64,000 nucleotides of DNA from Oscillatoria sp. FACHB-1406. Its GTDB lineage: Bacteria; Cyanobacteriota; Cyanobacteriia; Cyanobacteriales; Spirulinaceae. The translations under genes and the position numbers were made by a program. The stretch lies in assembly GCF_014698145.1 (NCBI RefSeq), contig NZ_JACJSM010000007.1, positions 1 to 64,000 of the forward strand, written 5' to 3'. Within the stretch, counting starts at the first letter, position 1, and each line of letters starts with the position of its first letter. The notes under the pieces were generated by a model that ran no database searches, was not told the origin of the DNA, and saw nothing but the letters and a program-made list of their open reading frames with translations. Positions 6,888 to 15,687 of the stretch are shown here, in pieces.

Positions 6888-8453
6888 ATGAATAAACCAC
6901 GGTCGCAAAACTCCCTCAGAAATCGCTTGCTCCCCCAGCAGCACGATCGCGCCGAAATTGCCAGCGATCGCGAATCGACTTCTTTTTTCGAGCCTTACAA
7001 CTCTAGCGCGATCGATGCCTTCGATCGCCCTGTCGTCCTGCGTCAGTCCCCCGCTTGGTCGCGCGCTATCGTCTGGACGATCGTCGGCGTGGTAACGTTG
7101 GGCGTAACCTGGGCTTACTTTACTAAAATCGAACAGGTGATTCCCGCCCAAGGTCAACTCAAACCGGAAGGAACGGTTAAGGAAGTTCAAGCGCCACAAG
7201 AAGGGGTGGTACAGGCAGTCTACGTCGAAGACGGTCAGCCCGTCGAACCGGGAGATTTATTGGTTCGCTTCGATTCGAGCGCCGAACTCGCAAAAGTCGA
7301 TGCGATGAAGAAGCAGCGCGAGGCGTTGAACAAGGAAAACCAACTCTATCGCAGTTTACTCTCCTCGCCCGGTAGTGCGAGCTTACAGACAAGCTTAGCG
7401 AGTTTGAAACTGCCGCCGCAAATTCTCGCCCTCACTAGCGATCGCGAAGCATTAGTGCGGGAAAATCAGACCTTTCGCGCGCAATTAGCCGGAACGCAAG
7501 GCGAAGATGCGGCGCGCGTTCGTGCTGCTCGTGTGGAAGCGGAATCTCGCCGTCGCGCGTCAGATTTAGAAGTGGCACAAATTCGCCAGCAGTTGATTCA
7601 AACTCAGGTGAAGATTGCCGACGCGCGATCGCAACTCGCCACGCAACAAGAGGTTGCAGAACGGTTGCGGGGACTGTCCGAAGAAGGCGCGATCGGACAA
7701 TTACAATACATCGAACAAAAACAAAAAGTTCAAACCCAACAAGCGGAAATTAACCAGTTACAGGAAGAAGCAAAGCGCTTGCAACTCGATATCGCTCAAG
7801 GACGCGAAGAAACTGTCGTTACTGTAGCGAAGACGGAAAACGATTTGCGCGATCGCATTGCAGCGAATGAAAAACGGATGACTGAAATTGACAGTCAATT
7901 TTCTCAATCCGTTCTTCAAATTATCACGAGCAATGAAAAGCAACTCACCGAACTCAACGGACAGATTAGCTCCGCCGAACAAACCTTAAAATATAAAGAA
8001 TTGCGCGCCAAAGAAGCGGGAACGGTGTTTGACTTAAAAGCCCACGCTGGCTCGGTCGCCAATCCGACAACCCCTTTAATGAGCATCGTCCCGAATCAAA
8101 AGCTCGTAGCGGAAGTATTTATTACTAATAAAGATATCGGTTTCGTGCGAGAAGGTCAGAAGACAGATGTCAGAATCGATTCTTTCCCCTTCAGCGAATT
8201 TGGCGATATTAAAGGCGAAGTGATTTCTATCGGTTCGGATGCCCTGCCGCCCGATGAAGTGCATCGCTTCTACCGCTTTCCGGCTAAAATCCGCTTAGAC
8301 GAACAAGTATTGAAGGTGAAAGAGCGGCAAATTCCTTTACAATCTGGGATGGCGGTGAGCGTTAATGTTAAAGTGCGAGAAGACCGCCGCGCGATCGCTC
8401 TTTTCACTGAGTTATTTACCGATCGCATCGAAACTCTCAAAGAGGTTCGCTAG
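6888..8453 (+). CDS. HlyD-family membrane fusion protein of the type I secretion system
   Basis: A 521-residue periplasmic adaptor. A cytoplasmic N-terminus of about 60 residues precedes one membrane segment (IVWTIVGVVTLGVTWAYF). Then come the first half of the lipoyl/barrel-sandwich domain (IPAQGQLKPEGTVKEVQAP...GVVQAVYVEDGQPVEPGDLL), a long coiled coil of about 200 residues rich in Q, E, R and A, the second lipoyl half (AKEAGTVFDLKAH) and a C-terminal beta-barrel. This order is typical of HlyD adaptors that link an inner-membrane ABC exporter to a TolC-type channel. The exporter is at 1806-4802 and the probable substrate at 8619. No TolC homologue is in the window. Confidence 0.9.
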   Translation: MNKPRSQNSLRNRLLPQQHDRAEIASDRESTSFFEPYNSSAIDAFDRPVVLRQSPAWSRAIVWTIVGVVTLGVTWAYFTKIEQVIPAQGQLKPEGTVKEVQAPQEGVVQAVYVEDGQPVEPGDLLVRFDSSAELAKVDAMKKQREALNKENQLYRSLLSSPGSASLQTSLASLKLPPQILALTSDREALVRENQTFRAQLAGTQGEDAARVRAARVEAESRRRASDLEVAQIRQQLIQTQVKIADARSQLATQQEVAERLRGLSEEGAIGQLQYIEQKQKVQTQQAEINQLQEEAKRLQLDIAQGREETVVTVAKTENDLRDRIAANEKRMTEIDSQFSQSVLQIITSNEKQLTELNGQISSAEQTLKYKELRAKEAGTVFDLKAHAGSVANPTTPLMSIVPNQKLVAEVFITNKDIGFVREGQKTDVRIDSFPFSEFGDIKGEVISIGSDALPPDEVHRFYRFPAKIRLDEQVLKVKERQIPLQSGMAVSVNVKVREDRRAIALFTELFTDRIETLKEVR

Positions 8454-8618
8454 CGCTAAGGGTGTATTTCCGAGAAGGTTTCGACCGAATTCAGTCTATA
8501 AACCAACCGCTAAAATTAACCAATTTTCGGCTTTTCAATTCTCGTCGTCCGAGATATCCTGGTTGAAAAACCTGGAAGCGGAAGCCAAGTTTTCCTAAAT
8601 CTGCGTGAGAGAGTGAAA

Positions 8619-11600
8619 ATGAATACGAGCAGCCCAGCCTTAGCCAGTCCGAATCGCCCGATTCGCGAACAATCTACCCCTTACGAGGTTTTAGTCGCGA
8701 TCGCTCCTGATATCGCCAATCGCCAGCAATTAGCGGCGGGAGTTCGTCCGGGGGTTAGCGTCCTGCTTCTCGATGCGAAGGAAGACGCGATCGCGCAAAT
8801 TCGTTACCGCCTGCAACAATACTCCCATCCCGTTAGCCTTCACCTCATTACTCACGGCGCGCCGGGATGCTTGCAATTGGGCGCAACGCGACTGAATGCC
8901 GAAAACTTGGACGACTGGGCGCAACAACTCCAAACTTGGCGAGAACGAGTTAGCGAAATTTTACTTTACGGCTGCGAAGTAGCTTTATCACAAGGCAAGC
9001 ATTTTGTCAATAAACTGGCAGAAATTACCGGCGCGAACATCGCCGCCTCCGAAACCGTAACGGGAAGCCAAGCATTAGGCGGAAACTGGAACCTGGAGTA
9101 TGCAACCGGCGAAATTCAGACATCTTTAGCCTTCCAACCCGAAGTTTTAGCCGCCTACGAAGGGATTTTCTTCGATCGCACCGTTAACGACGTTACGCAG
9201 TTGATCCAGGCCATTAATGATGCCAACGATGAAGGAACAAATCCGGGTGCGGACACGATTCGGTTGGTCGCGGGAGTAACATACGGCCTGACCAACTTCT
9301 TTTTCCATGCGGGAAATGGTCTAGCTGACGGTCAAGTTTTTCCAGTTGGCAATAACCAAGTTTTGCGAGGGTTTGTCGGCCTACCCCGCATCAGTAGCAG
9401 CGTTACGATTGAAGGCAATGGTGCAACGATCGCAAGAAGCGGCGGCTCGGATTTCCGACTGTTCTATGTCGATGGAGAAGGTTCTTCAGGAAATCTGACG
9501 CTGAATAACCTGACGCTATCGGGAGGTAAAGCTTCATCGCCCAACCCGCCCTCAAACTCTGGAAACGACGGCGGCGCAATTTGGAGTACCGGTACGGTAA
9601 CGATTAACAAGGCTACGATCCAAAACAACGAGGCTACGGATGATGGTGGCGCGATCGCCAACTTCGGGATTATGACCATCACCGATAGTATTATTCAAAA
9701 CAACAAAGCGGGCGATGGTGGCGGCGCGATCGCCAACGAAAATAGCTTGAACAAAGGCGGACAGCTAACTCTGCTCCGAACGACAATAACTGGAAATACC
9801 GCCGCCGATGGAGGCGGCATTCGCAACGAAGATAACGGGGCGTTAGTTCGAGAGAATAGTCCCATTACCGGAAATACACTCAACGATATCACCAATACAG
9901 CCACCAATTTAGCCTCCGATATCGAAGTCCGCGACGGTGCAACGCCCATCTCCGATGGCAGTACCGGAGTTAACCTCGGTTCGCTTAATCCCGGTCAAAC
10001 CAGAACCCTAACCATTGCCAATACGGGGAACTTTGACCTCGATATCCTCAACATCACGCTACCGGCTGGGTTTAGTCTCGTCGGAGCCGCCCCGACTACC
10101 ATTGCCTCGGGAGCAACCCAGAATATCGTCATCGGCGGCACTGCCCTTGAAGATGGCGGCGTGAAAACAGGTAGCTTGTCGATTGACAGCAACGACGGCG
10201 ATAATGCCCAAAATCCTTACGATTTTACCTTCAGCATTACCGTCAACGGACCGGAAATTAACGTCCTCGACCCAAATAATAATAACGTCCCCACCGGCAC
10301 GGGCAACTTCAATTTCGGCACGGTAACGCCCGGAACGACCTTCCCCTTCACGATTCAAAATACGGGGACTCAAGCGCTTAATCTAAGCAACCTGCAACTT
10401 CCTAACGGTTTAGTTTTAGCAGGGAATTTCCCAACAACCCTCGCTCCTGGCGCATCGATCGCGCTGCCGTTGCAGATTGCCTCCAACTTCAGCGGTGCTT
10501 TCAACGGTACGATTCGCTTTAACAGCAACGACTTCAACGAAGGAAGCTATGAGTTCGCGATCGCGGGGACGGTATCGACGACTCCTCCGGGCCCTGGACC
10601 CGGCCCTGGCCCTGGACCCGGCCCTGGCCCCGGCCCGGGCGGGAATTTCCAAAACCTCACCAACATTGGCGATAACGTTTTTGTAATCGGAAATGGCGGT
10701 CAAACCAACCTCACATTCCAACTCAATTATCGCGAGGCCAGGTTTATCAACGAAATGGGGGTTTTCCGCGTTGGAGCGAACAACGAAATTTTGGACTTCC
10801 AAGGGAACTCCACTGGCATAACGCCCGGAAGTCAGAACTACACGCAAGCTGCATTGACCTATGGCAATGCCATTTTTTCTGCCGTGCCGACCGTTACTTA
10901 TAACGATGGTCTGATTACCCGCACGCTATCCGGACTGAGCGATGGAACGAGTACGACTTCCTCAAAATTTAATGCTGGCGATCGCTTAGCCTTTTATTTG
11001 ATCTCTAATGGTACGACTGATGGAAACCTCAGCGGAAGACCGCCTGCGGGAACCGCCCTACTCGGTTCGACCTTCGGTATCTCGAGCTTCCAACAACTGC
11101 GAACCAACGAATTGGGAACCGGTGCTTTCCTACTGTCTTGGGAAGATGGACCGGGCGGCGGCGATCGCGATTTTAACGATATGGCAGTGACAGTCAAGCA
11201 AACCACAGCAACCCCTCCTCTGGGGACGACCGTGCAAGGAAGTTTTGAGGGAGAAGTCCTGGATCTGCGATCGTTCAATACGTCTAAAACCGTTCGCTTT
11301 ACTGTATTCCAGAAAGAGGCAAGCTTCAACAACCGAGTGGGTTTGTACCGCGTCGATCTCGACGGGCAAATTCTCAACCCGACTACAGGCGAAGCAACCG
11401 GCGTTCGGGTCGGTGCGGGCAATTATAAAGACGTAGCGCTCGCCAATCGCGTCAGCGGCTTGAATTTAAGCTCGAATACCGTGACTAGCACGCTCGACGT
11501 TAAACTCGAGGCAGGAACTAATGCCCTCTATGCTCCGTTTATTATCGCCAACGGAGATACGAATAATGTTTACTTCCCCTTCCTCGGTTCTAACTCCGAT

Positions 11601-11714
11601 GGAGTCGATCATGTGCGCTTGCTAGCCGATAATACCTTCGGCTTTGAAGATTTTGCAGGCGGTTTCGACTTTGACTACAATGATTTCGTCTTCAAAACGG
11701 AAGTCGTAGCCTAG
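8619..11714 (+). CDS. Large secreted protein: DUF4347, beta-helix, choice-of-anchor-D and DUF4114 domains
   Basis: A 1031-residue multidomain protein. Residues about 25-190 match DUF4347 (VSLHLITHGAPGCLQLG and LLYGCEVALSQGKHFV), common at the N-terminus of large cyanobacterial and marine exoproteins. Residues about 195-440 are beta-helix-like with repeated GGAI/IxNN turns. Two immunoglobulin-like choice-of-anchor-D repeats (LTIANTGNFDLDILN and FTIQNTGTQALNLSN) follow. A proline-glycine linker (about 655-675) leads to two DUF4114-type regions ending in acidic DFNDMAV and DYNDFVFKTE motifs that probably bind calcium. It has no Sec signal and lies next to the exporter and adaptor genes, so it is the likely type I substrate. 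GTG at 8613 is an alternative start. Confidence 0.8.
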   Translation: MNTSSPALASPNRPIREQSTPYEVLVAIAPDIANRQQLAAGVRPGVSVLLLDAKEDAIAQIRYRLQQYSHPVSLHLITHGAPGCLQLGATRLNAENLDDWAQQLQTWRERVSEILLYGCEVALSQGKHFVNKLAEITGANIAASETVTGSQALGGNWNLEYATGEIQTSLAFQPEVLAAYEGIFFDRTVNDVTQLIQAINDANDEGTNPGADTIRLVAGVTYGLTNFFFHAGNGLADGQVFPVGNNQVLRGFVGLPRISSSVTIEGNGATIARSGGSDFRLFYVDGEGSSGNLTLNNLTLSGGKASSPNPPSNSGNDGGAIWSTGTVTINKATIQNNEATDDGGAIANFGIMTITDSIIQNNKAGDGGGAIANENSLNKGGQLTLLRTTITGNTAADGGGIRNEDNGALVRENSPITGNTLNDITNTATNLASDIEVRDGATPISDGSTGVNLGSLNPGQTRTLTIANTGNFDLDILNITLPAGFSLVGAAPTTIASGATQNIVIGGTALEDGGVKTGSLSIDSNDGDNAQNPYDFTFSITVNGPEINVLDPNNNNVPTGTGNFNFGTVTPGTTFPFTIQNTGTQALNLSNLQLPNGLVLAGNFPTTLAPGASIALPLQIASNFSGAFNGTIRFNSNDFNEGSYEFAIAGTVSTTPPGPGPGPGPGPGPGPGPGGNFQNLTNIGDNVFVIGNGGQTNLTFQLNYREARFINEMGVFRVGANNEILDFQGNSTGITPGSQNYTQAALTYGNAIFSAVPTVTYNDGLITRTLSGLSDGTSTTSSKFNAGDRLAFYLISNGTTDGNLSGRPPAGTALLGSTFGISSFQQLRTNELGTGAFLLSWEDGPGGGDRDFNDMAVTVKQTTATPPLGTTVQGSFEGEVLDLRSFNTSKTVRFTVFQKEASFNNRVGLYRVDLDGQILNPTTGEATGVRVGAGNYKDVALANRVSGLNLSSNTVTSTLDVKLEAGTNALYAPFIIANGDTNNVYFPFLGSNSDGVDHVRLLADNTFGFEDFAGGFDFDYNDFVFKTEVVA
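10589..10642 (+). repeat. Tandem GGCCCTGGACCC-type microsatellite coding a Pro-Gly linker
   Basis: About nine proline-glycine codon pairs are encoded by near-identical GGCCCTGG and GGACCC units. They separate the immunoglobulin-like repeats from the DUF4114 regions of the secreted protein. Repeat number is likely to vary between strains by slippage. Confidence 0.8.
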
Positions 11715-11744
11715 GTTTGACAGGAGAACGGGAAGGGGAGGTAA

Positions 11745-11886
11745 TTTCCCTTCCTCGGTTCAAACTCCGCTGGAGTCGATCGCGCGCGCTTGCTGATAAG
11801 ACCTTTGGTTTTGAAGGTTATGCAAGCCGTCTATTCAAACTTTTGACTACAATAACTTTGTATTCAAAGCAACGGTTGTCGCTTAA
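11745..11886 (+). pseudogene. Decayed second copy of the DUF4114 3' end
   Basis: The block starting TTTCCCTTCCTCGGTTC and ending GTTGTCGCTTAA closely follows the last ~45 codons of the preceding gene (11572-11714). Recognisable pieces are FLGS-NS-GVD, R-LA, FGFE and YNxFVFKxxVVA. Small indels break the frame, for example at the GATAAGACC and TTCAAACTTTTG positions. It has no start of its own. It is therefore a remnant of a tandem duplication or of a second DUF4114 gene, lying directly before prfB. Confidence 0.75.
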
Positions 11887-11896
11887 TTATCAATAA

Positions 11897-13007
11897 ATGG
11901 AAATCACCGACCTCAAACGCGATCTGCAAACGATCGCCACTCGCCTGGGGAAAACCCAGGACTATCTTTGACCTTCCCGCACTGAATGCCCAAATTCATG
12001 ATTTAGAGCAATCGGCCGCGCAGCCGAATTTCTGGGACGACCAAACCTCAGCCCAAAAAACGCTGCAACGCCTTAACGATCTCAAATCGAATTTAGAGCA
12101 GATGCAGCAATGGCAGTCGGAATGGGAAGATAGTTCCGCGATCGCGGAATTACTCGAACAGGAAGACGACCAAACGCTCTTAGAAGAAGCAGCAAGCACC
12201 CTCCAACGGCTCGAACGAGATTTAGATCGTTGGGAGTTGCAACAACTTCTATCGGGGCAATACGATAGCGCTGGAGCCGTTTTAACGATTAATGCTGGGG
12301 CGGGGGGAACCGACGCGCAAGATTGGGCAGAAATGCTGCTGCGAATGTATACCCGCTGGGGCGAAAAACAGGGCTATAAAGTTCACCTTGCCGAACTTTC
12401 TGAGGGCGACGAAGCGGGGATTAAGTCCGTTACTTTAGAAATTGACGGGCGCTATGCTTACGGTTACTTGAAAGGCGAAAAAGGAACCCATCGTTTGGTT
12501 AGAATTTCGCCCTTTAATGCCAACGGCAAGCGGCAAACCAGTTTTGCTGGGGTAGAAATTATGCCCGCGCTCGAGGAGAATGAAATTGCTCTAGAAATTC
12601 CCGAAAAAGACTTAGAATACAGTACCTTTCGTTCCGGCGGCAAAGGCGGACAAAACGTGAATAAAGTGGAAACCGGCGCGCGCGTCGTTCACCTGCCAAC
12701 GGGGATTGCCGTGCGCTGTACCGAGGAACGCTCCCAAGCACAAAATAAAGAAAAAGCGCTAACCTTGTTAAAAGCAAAGCTGTTAGTAATTGCCATCGAA
12801 CAACGCGCTAAAGAAATTGCGGAAATTCGCGGCGATATGGTAGAAGCTGCCTGGGGAAACCAAATTCGTAATTACGTTTTTCATCCCTACCAATTGGTCA
12901 AAGATTTACGGAGTAACGTAGAGACGACCGCAATTAACGACGTGATGGACGGCGCGATCGATCCCTTTATTGAGGCATATTTGAGAATCGTCGATCGTGA
13001 ATCGTGA
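11897..13007 (+). CDS. prfB: Peptide chain release factor 2, with programmed +1 frameshift
   Basis: RF2 ends translation at UGA and UAA. The zero-frame start at 11897 encodes 24 codons (MEITDLKRDLQTIATRLGKT then QDYL) and meets an in-frame TGA at 11969-11971. A +1 shift at CTT-TGA-C continues into the long frame ending at 13007, giving about 369 residues, the usual RF2 length. The RF2 recognition tripeptide SPF (VRISPFNANG) and the hydrolytic GGQ loop (SGGKGGQNVNKVETGA) are both present. A caller ignoring the shift would start the gene late, near 12102, and lose the N-terminal domain. This is the classic RF2 autoregulation, not damage. Confidence 0.95.
11958..11972 (+). promoter_or_regulatory. 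RF2 recoding site (internal Shine-Dalgarno plus CTTTGAC)
   Basis: AGGAC at 11958-11962 is the internal ribosome-binding-like stimulator, followed by TAT and the slippery CTT TGA C (11966-11972). Order and spacing match the Escherichia coli prfB site (AGGGGGTATCTTTGAC). When RF2 is scarce the ribosome slips +1 on CTT-T and makes full-length RF2. Confidence 0.93.
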
Positions 13008-13057
13008 AGGGCAAAGTATTAAATTTTGAATTTTTTTTAGTAATTTAAGAGGTTTTG

Positions 13058-13255
13058 ATGAGCAATTCTTCTCCTTCTACACCGAGTTCGGAAGCGAACG
13101 AAACGACCTCAACAGAAGGTCAAAAACCGCCCAGTTATGTAAAACTGGCGATGCGAAATATGGTTCGCAAGCGGGGAACATCCCTGAAACACTTCTTTCT
13201 ATCGACGGCGGGCATTCTCGCGCTCTTAATCGGTTTGGCTTATTTAACGCGGTGA
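13058..13255 (+). CDS. DUF3285 family small membrane protein
   Basis: A 65-residue cyanobacterial protein. A serine/threonine-rich N-terminus is followed by PPSYVKLAMRNMVRKRG, a basic conserved core, and one C-terminal membrane helix (FFLSTAGILALLIGLAYL). This pattern fits DUF3285, a family of unknown function found in cyanobacteria. The ATG at 13058 follows an AAGAGG ribosome-binding site (13047-13052), so the in-frame TTG at 13055 is not needed. It lies between prfB and ybeY with only six bases to ybeY, so the three genes are probably one transcript. Confidence 0.8.
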   Translation: MSNSSPSTPSSEANETTSTEGQKPPSYVKLAMRNMVRKRGTSLKHFFLSTAGILALLIGLAYLTR

Positions 13256-13261
13256 TGGGCG

Positions 13262-13783
13262 ATGCAGAGTTCTTCCTTTAATAGCGCACCCCTCGAGATC
13301 GCGGTTAATATTCAAGATGCCTTTTTTGAAAACGAGCCTCAGAGCAGTCCAATTTCCCTAGAAACTTGGGAACAATGGTTTCAGGGGTGGATCGAAGCGC
13401 GGGTTGCAGATTTGCCGCCTGCCCCGAGTTACGAACTGACACTGCGCCTGACGAATGATGCTGAAATTCAGTCATTGAACGCCCAATATCGGGGTAAAGA
13501 CCAGCCCACCGATGTTTTAGCGTTTGCAGCCTTAGAGGTCGATTTTCCGACGGCTGAGGAACTGGAATTCGAGCCGCTATATCTCGGAGATCTCGTAATT
13601 TCTGTGGAAACGGCGAAACGTCAAGCGAGCGAGTACAATCGAACTTTAAGAATGGAATTGGCTTGGCTGGCCGCTCACGGTTTCTTGCATTTGTTGGGTT
13701 GGGATCATCCGGAGGACGACAGTTTACAGCGAATGCTGGAGGAGCAGGAGCGGTTATTAGCGATAGGGGCTTGTTCTGAATAG
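13262..13783 (+). CDS. ybeY: Endoribonuclease YbeY, rRNA maturation factor
   Basis: A 173-residue zinc-dependent RNase of the UPF0054 family, which acts in 16S rRNA 3'-end maturation and ribosome quality control. The three-histidine zinc motif HGFLHLLGWDH is complete. The conserved NAQYRGKDQPTDVLAF block and the GDLVIS strand precede it. The N-terminus carries about 30 extra residues before the conserved domain, common in cyanobacterial homologues. It sits downstream of prfB and the DUF3285 gene, and dgkA follows on the same strand, the usual ybeY-dgkA-trpG order seen in many cyanobacteria. Confidence 0.93.
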   Translation: MQSSSFNSAPLEIAVNIQDAFFENEPQSSPISLETWEQWFQGWIEARVADLPPAPSYELTLRLTNDAEIQSLNAQYRGKDQPTDVLAFAALEVDFPTAEELEFEPLYLGDLVISVETAKRQASEYNRTLRMELAWLAAHGFLHLLGWDHPEDDSLQRMLEEQERLLAIGACSE

Positions 13784-13878
13784 TAAGGGGATAATTTATC
13801 TCGCCAGAGAATAATGAAGCTCGGAAAAATGTCAAATTGTGATTACTAAAGGAATAGGCTAAAACGCTCGCTATTGAC

Positions 13879-13884
13879 TATAAT
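13879..13884 (+). promoter_or_regulatory. Candidate -10 box upstream of dgkA
   Basis: TATAAT sits in the context TTGACTATAATGCC, a 14-mer also present before the small gene at 5058. It lies 57 bases before the dgkA start. No clear -35 element is seen at the right distance, so this is a weak call. Confidence 0.35.
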
Positions 13885-13940
13885 GCCGATGACTGATATC
13901 GATCGGTCATTCGATCGCTAGGACGGACAGACTGACGCTC

Positions 13941-14477
13941 ATGACCCTCAAGCAACACCTAACAACATCCGATCTTATGGAAACTGCCCCCTCTCAATTC
14001 TTTGGAACCGATGGTATTAGAGCCAAAACTGAAGTGACTTCGCCAATTCCCGATTCCCCCGAACCTACGCCCGCCGCTAACCGCAAATTAGCCTGGAAAG
14101 TTGCGCCCAATCTCTTCATTAGTTTCAAGTATGCTTGGGCGGGGTTGACTTATGCGTTTGTCACGCAACGAAATTTCCGCATTCATACGATTATTGGTAC
14201 AGTCGCGATCGGACTGGGAATTTTTCTGCATCGTTCCGCGATCGAAATGTCCGCAATTGGCTTAACCATCGCGCTTGTGATGACGTTAGAACTGCTCAAT
14301 ACCGCGCTTGAATCCGTCGTGGATTTAACAGTGAAGCAGTCCTATCACGAACTGGCGAAGATTGCCAAAGACTGTGCGGCAGGGGCAGTCTTAATTGCTG
14401 CGATCGCAGCTATTTTTGTAGCCAGCTTGATTCTGATTCCGCCCTTGTACGTTGCCATTGTTACTCAGTTGAGATAG
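13941..14477 (+). CDS. dgkA: Diacylglycerol kinase (undecaprenol kinase type)
   Basis: A 178-residue integral membrane lipid kinase. The DAGK core begins about residue 60: SFKYAWAGLTYAFVTQRNFRIH, then three membrane helices, the catalytic ELLNTALESVVDL signature and the KDCAAGAVL motif. All conserved acidic residues are present. The ~50-residue N-terminal extension is unusual: its stretch FFGTDGIRAK closely resembles the first conserved motif of phosphoglucosamine mutase (FGTDGIRG), although nothing else of that enzyme is present. An ATG at 13979 is a possible later start and would still keep this motif. Confidence 0.9.
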   Translation: MTLKQHLTTSDLMETAPSQFFGTDGIRAKTEVTSPIPDSPEPTPAANRKLAWKVAPNLFISFKYAWAGLTYAFVTQRNFRIHTIIGTVAIGLGIFLHRSAIEMSAIGLTIALVMTLELLNTALESVVDLTVKQSYHELAKIAKDCAAGAVLIAAIAAIFVASLILIPPLYVAIVTQLR

Positions 14478-14495
14478 AACCCACTCTAAAACCGA

Positions 14496-15101
14496 ATGAT
14501 TCTTGTTATCGATAACTACGACAGCTTCACTTACAACTTAGTTCAATATCTTGGCGAAATAGGTCAAGAACTCGGGGTTGCATCAGAGATTCAAGTCTAT
14601 CGCAACGATTGCATCGATATCGATAAAATTCTTCACCTCAATCCCGACGGAATCGTCATTTCGCCGGGGCCGGGGCGACCGGAGGATGCGGGCATTTCTT
14701 TAGAAGTTATCGAGCGTTTGGGGCCGACAATGCCGATTTTAGGCGTATGTTTGGGTCATCAAAGTATCGGTCAAGTTTTTGGTGGAAAAGTTGTTTCTGC
14801 TCCCGTCCTCATGCACGGTAAAACTTCAGAAATTCAACATACAGGGGTTGGAGTTTTTCAAGGTGTAGAGAGTCCATTTTCCGCCACTCGCTATCACAGT
14901 TTAGTTATCGAAAAAGAGAGCATTCCTGACGTTTTAGAGATTACAGCTTGGGTTGAAGACGGCACGATTATGGGAGTCCGACATCGCCAGTATCCCCACA
15001 TCGAAGGCGTACAGTTTCATCCCGAAAGCGTATTAACGTCATCGGGGAAGACTCTACTGCGTAATTTTCTGGAATCGCTGCCCGTGCGAGAACTTTCATG
15101 A
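14496..15101 (+). CDS. trpG: Anthranilate/aminodeoxychorismate synthase glutamine amidotransferase subunit
   Basis: A 201-residue class I glutamine amidotransferase. The N-terminus [20 protein letters not shown] is diagnostic of TrpG/PabA. The triad is visible: nucleophile cysteine in [10 protein letters not shown], and histidine and glutamate in [10 protein letters not shown]. The [11 protein letters not shown] oxyanion region is intact. It supplies ammonia to the TrpE or PabB partner for tryptophan or folate synthesis; many cyanobacteria use one shared subunit, and no partner gene is adjacent. It follows dgkA by 18 bases on the same strand. Confidence 0.92.
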   Translation: MILVIDNYDSFTYNLVQYLGEIGQELGVASEIQVYRNDCIDIDKILHLNPDGIVISPGPGRPEDAGISLEVIERLGPTMPILGVCLGHQSIGQVFGGKVVSAPVLMHGKTSEIQHTGVGVFQGVESPFSATRYHSLVIEKESIPDVLEITAWVEDGTIMGVRHRQYPHIEGVQFHPESVLTSSGKTLLRNFLESLPVRELS

Positions 15102-15250
15102 ATTGACGTTATTTTATTAGATACAGAATAATCTTTGATGTAATGACGCTGCGATATAGTTCCAGCACCTCGATTAACGTCAGAAAACGCATTATACCAA
15201 TTTAAGATTACGTTGCCTAGAATCAACTCTCCTAAATTCTCAGGATAGCG

Positions 15251-15274
15251 GTGCGTTACGCTTCGCTAACACAC
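15251..15274. repeat. Imperfect palindrome, cyanobacterial GTGCGTTACGC-type repeat
   Basis: GTGCGTTACGCTTCGCTAAC followed by ACAC forms an imperfect hairpin with a TTC-type loop. It lies in the 276-bp stretch between trpG and the toxin remnants. A related fragment (GGTGCGTTACGGCGC) is found at 5421. Nothing else was recognised in this stretch. Confidence 0.5.
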
Positions 15275-15377
15275 CCTACTTTTCATTCTATGCAGCTTCA
15301 CATCAATCTGGTATTATGCTAATCGCTGATATAACTGAGAATTTTTGGTTAGCACATCATTAGCTGCATCAAAAAAC

Positions 15378-15567
15378 TCATTCTTTTGAGAATTGAGCCA
15401 ATCTTCTAAGTTTGCCTTCTATCTGCCAAGTTTCGGCTAAAACTCGAAAGCGAATATCTTGGGTAAAGAGAACGCGCTTAAGCTCCGTCACTCTGACCAA
15501 AAGCCGATCGTCAGGTAGTTCCGTAGTTCCGTCCTCAAAGGCAGTCAATACGTCTACGTCTCGGCAT
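15378..15567 (-). pseudogene. DUF5615 (PIN-like) toxin remnant, 5' end lost
   Basis: The minus strand reads RDVDVLTAFEDGTTELPDD then RLLVRVTELKRVLFTQDIRF, ending at a TGA at 15378-15380. This matches the middle and end of DUF5615 PIN-like proteins (VDVLTxxEDG and RVLFTQDxDF). The catalytic N-terminal strand (typically LLDENLS) is missing. Upstream in this frame the sequence runs into a stop and into the 3' end of the hicA gene. The two toxin genes thus overlap and are joined within about 30 bases, pointing to a deletion that fused two neighbouring toxin modules. Confidence 0.65.
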
Positions 15568-15687
15568 AGAGAGAATTTTTTCTACTTGAGGATTTTCATA
15601 AATATGATGGCTTCCAGTAATCCTCTGTAAAATCCAACCTTTTCGCTCAACAATCTTGCAAAGTTGTTTTCCGGAAATGGACTTCAT
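15535..15687 (-). pseudogene. hicA: hicA mRNA-interferase toxin, C-terminally truncated
   Basis: The ATG at 15687 overlaps the hicB stop (ATGA). The 50-residue product begins MKSISGKQLCKIVERKGWIL and includes ITGSHHIY, which contains the catalytic histidine of HicA toxins. After residue ~35 it diverges into VEKILSMPRRRRIDCL and stops at 15535, losing the C-terminal strand and helix (normally PxHxxxxLxxGTLRxIxxxA). The breakpoint coincides with the DUF5615 remnant in another frame. Loss of function is likely but not proven. Confidence 0.7.

Noticed and set aside
6684-7199. 171-codon minus-strand frame opposite the HlyD gene start
   Set aside because: It overlaps the well-supported HlyD reading frame and shows no domain, signal peptide or ribosome-binding site.
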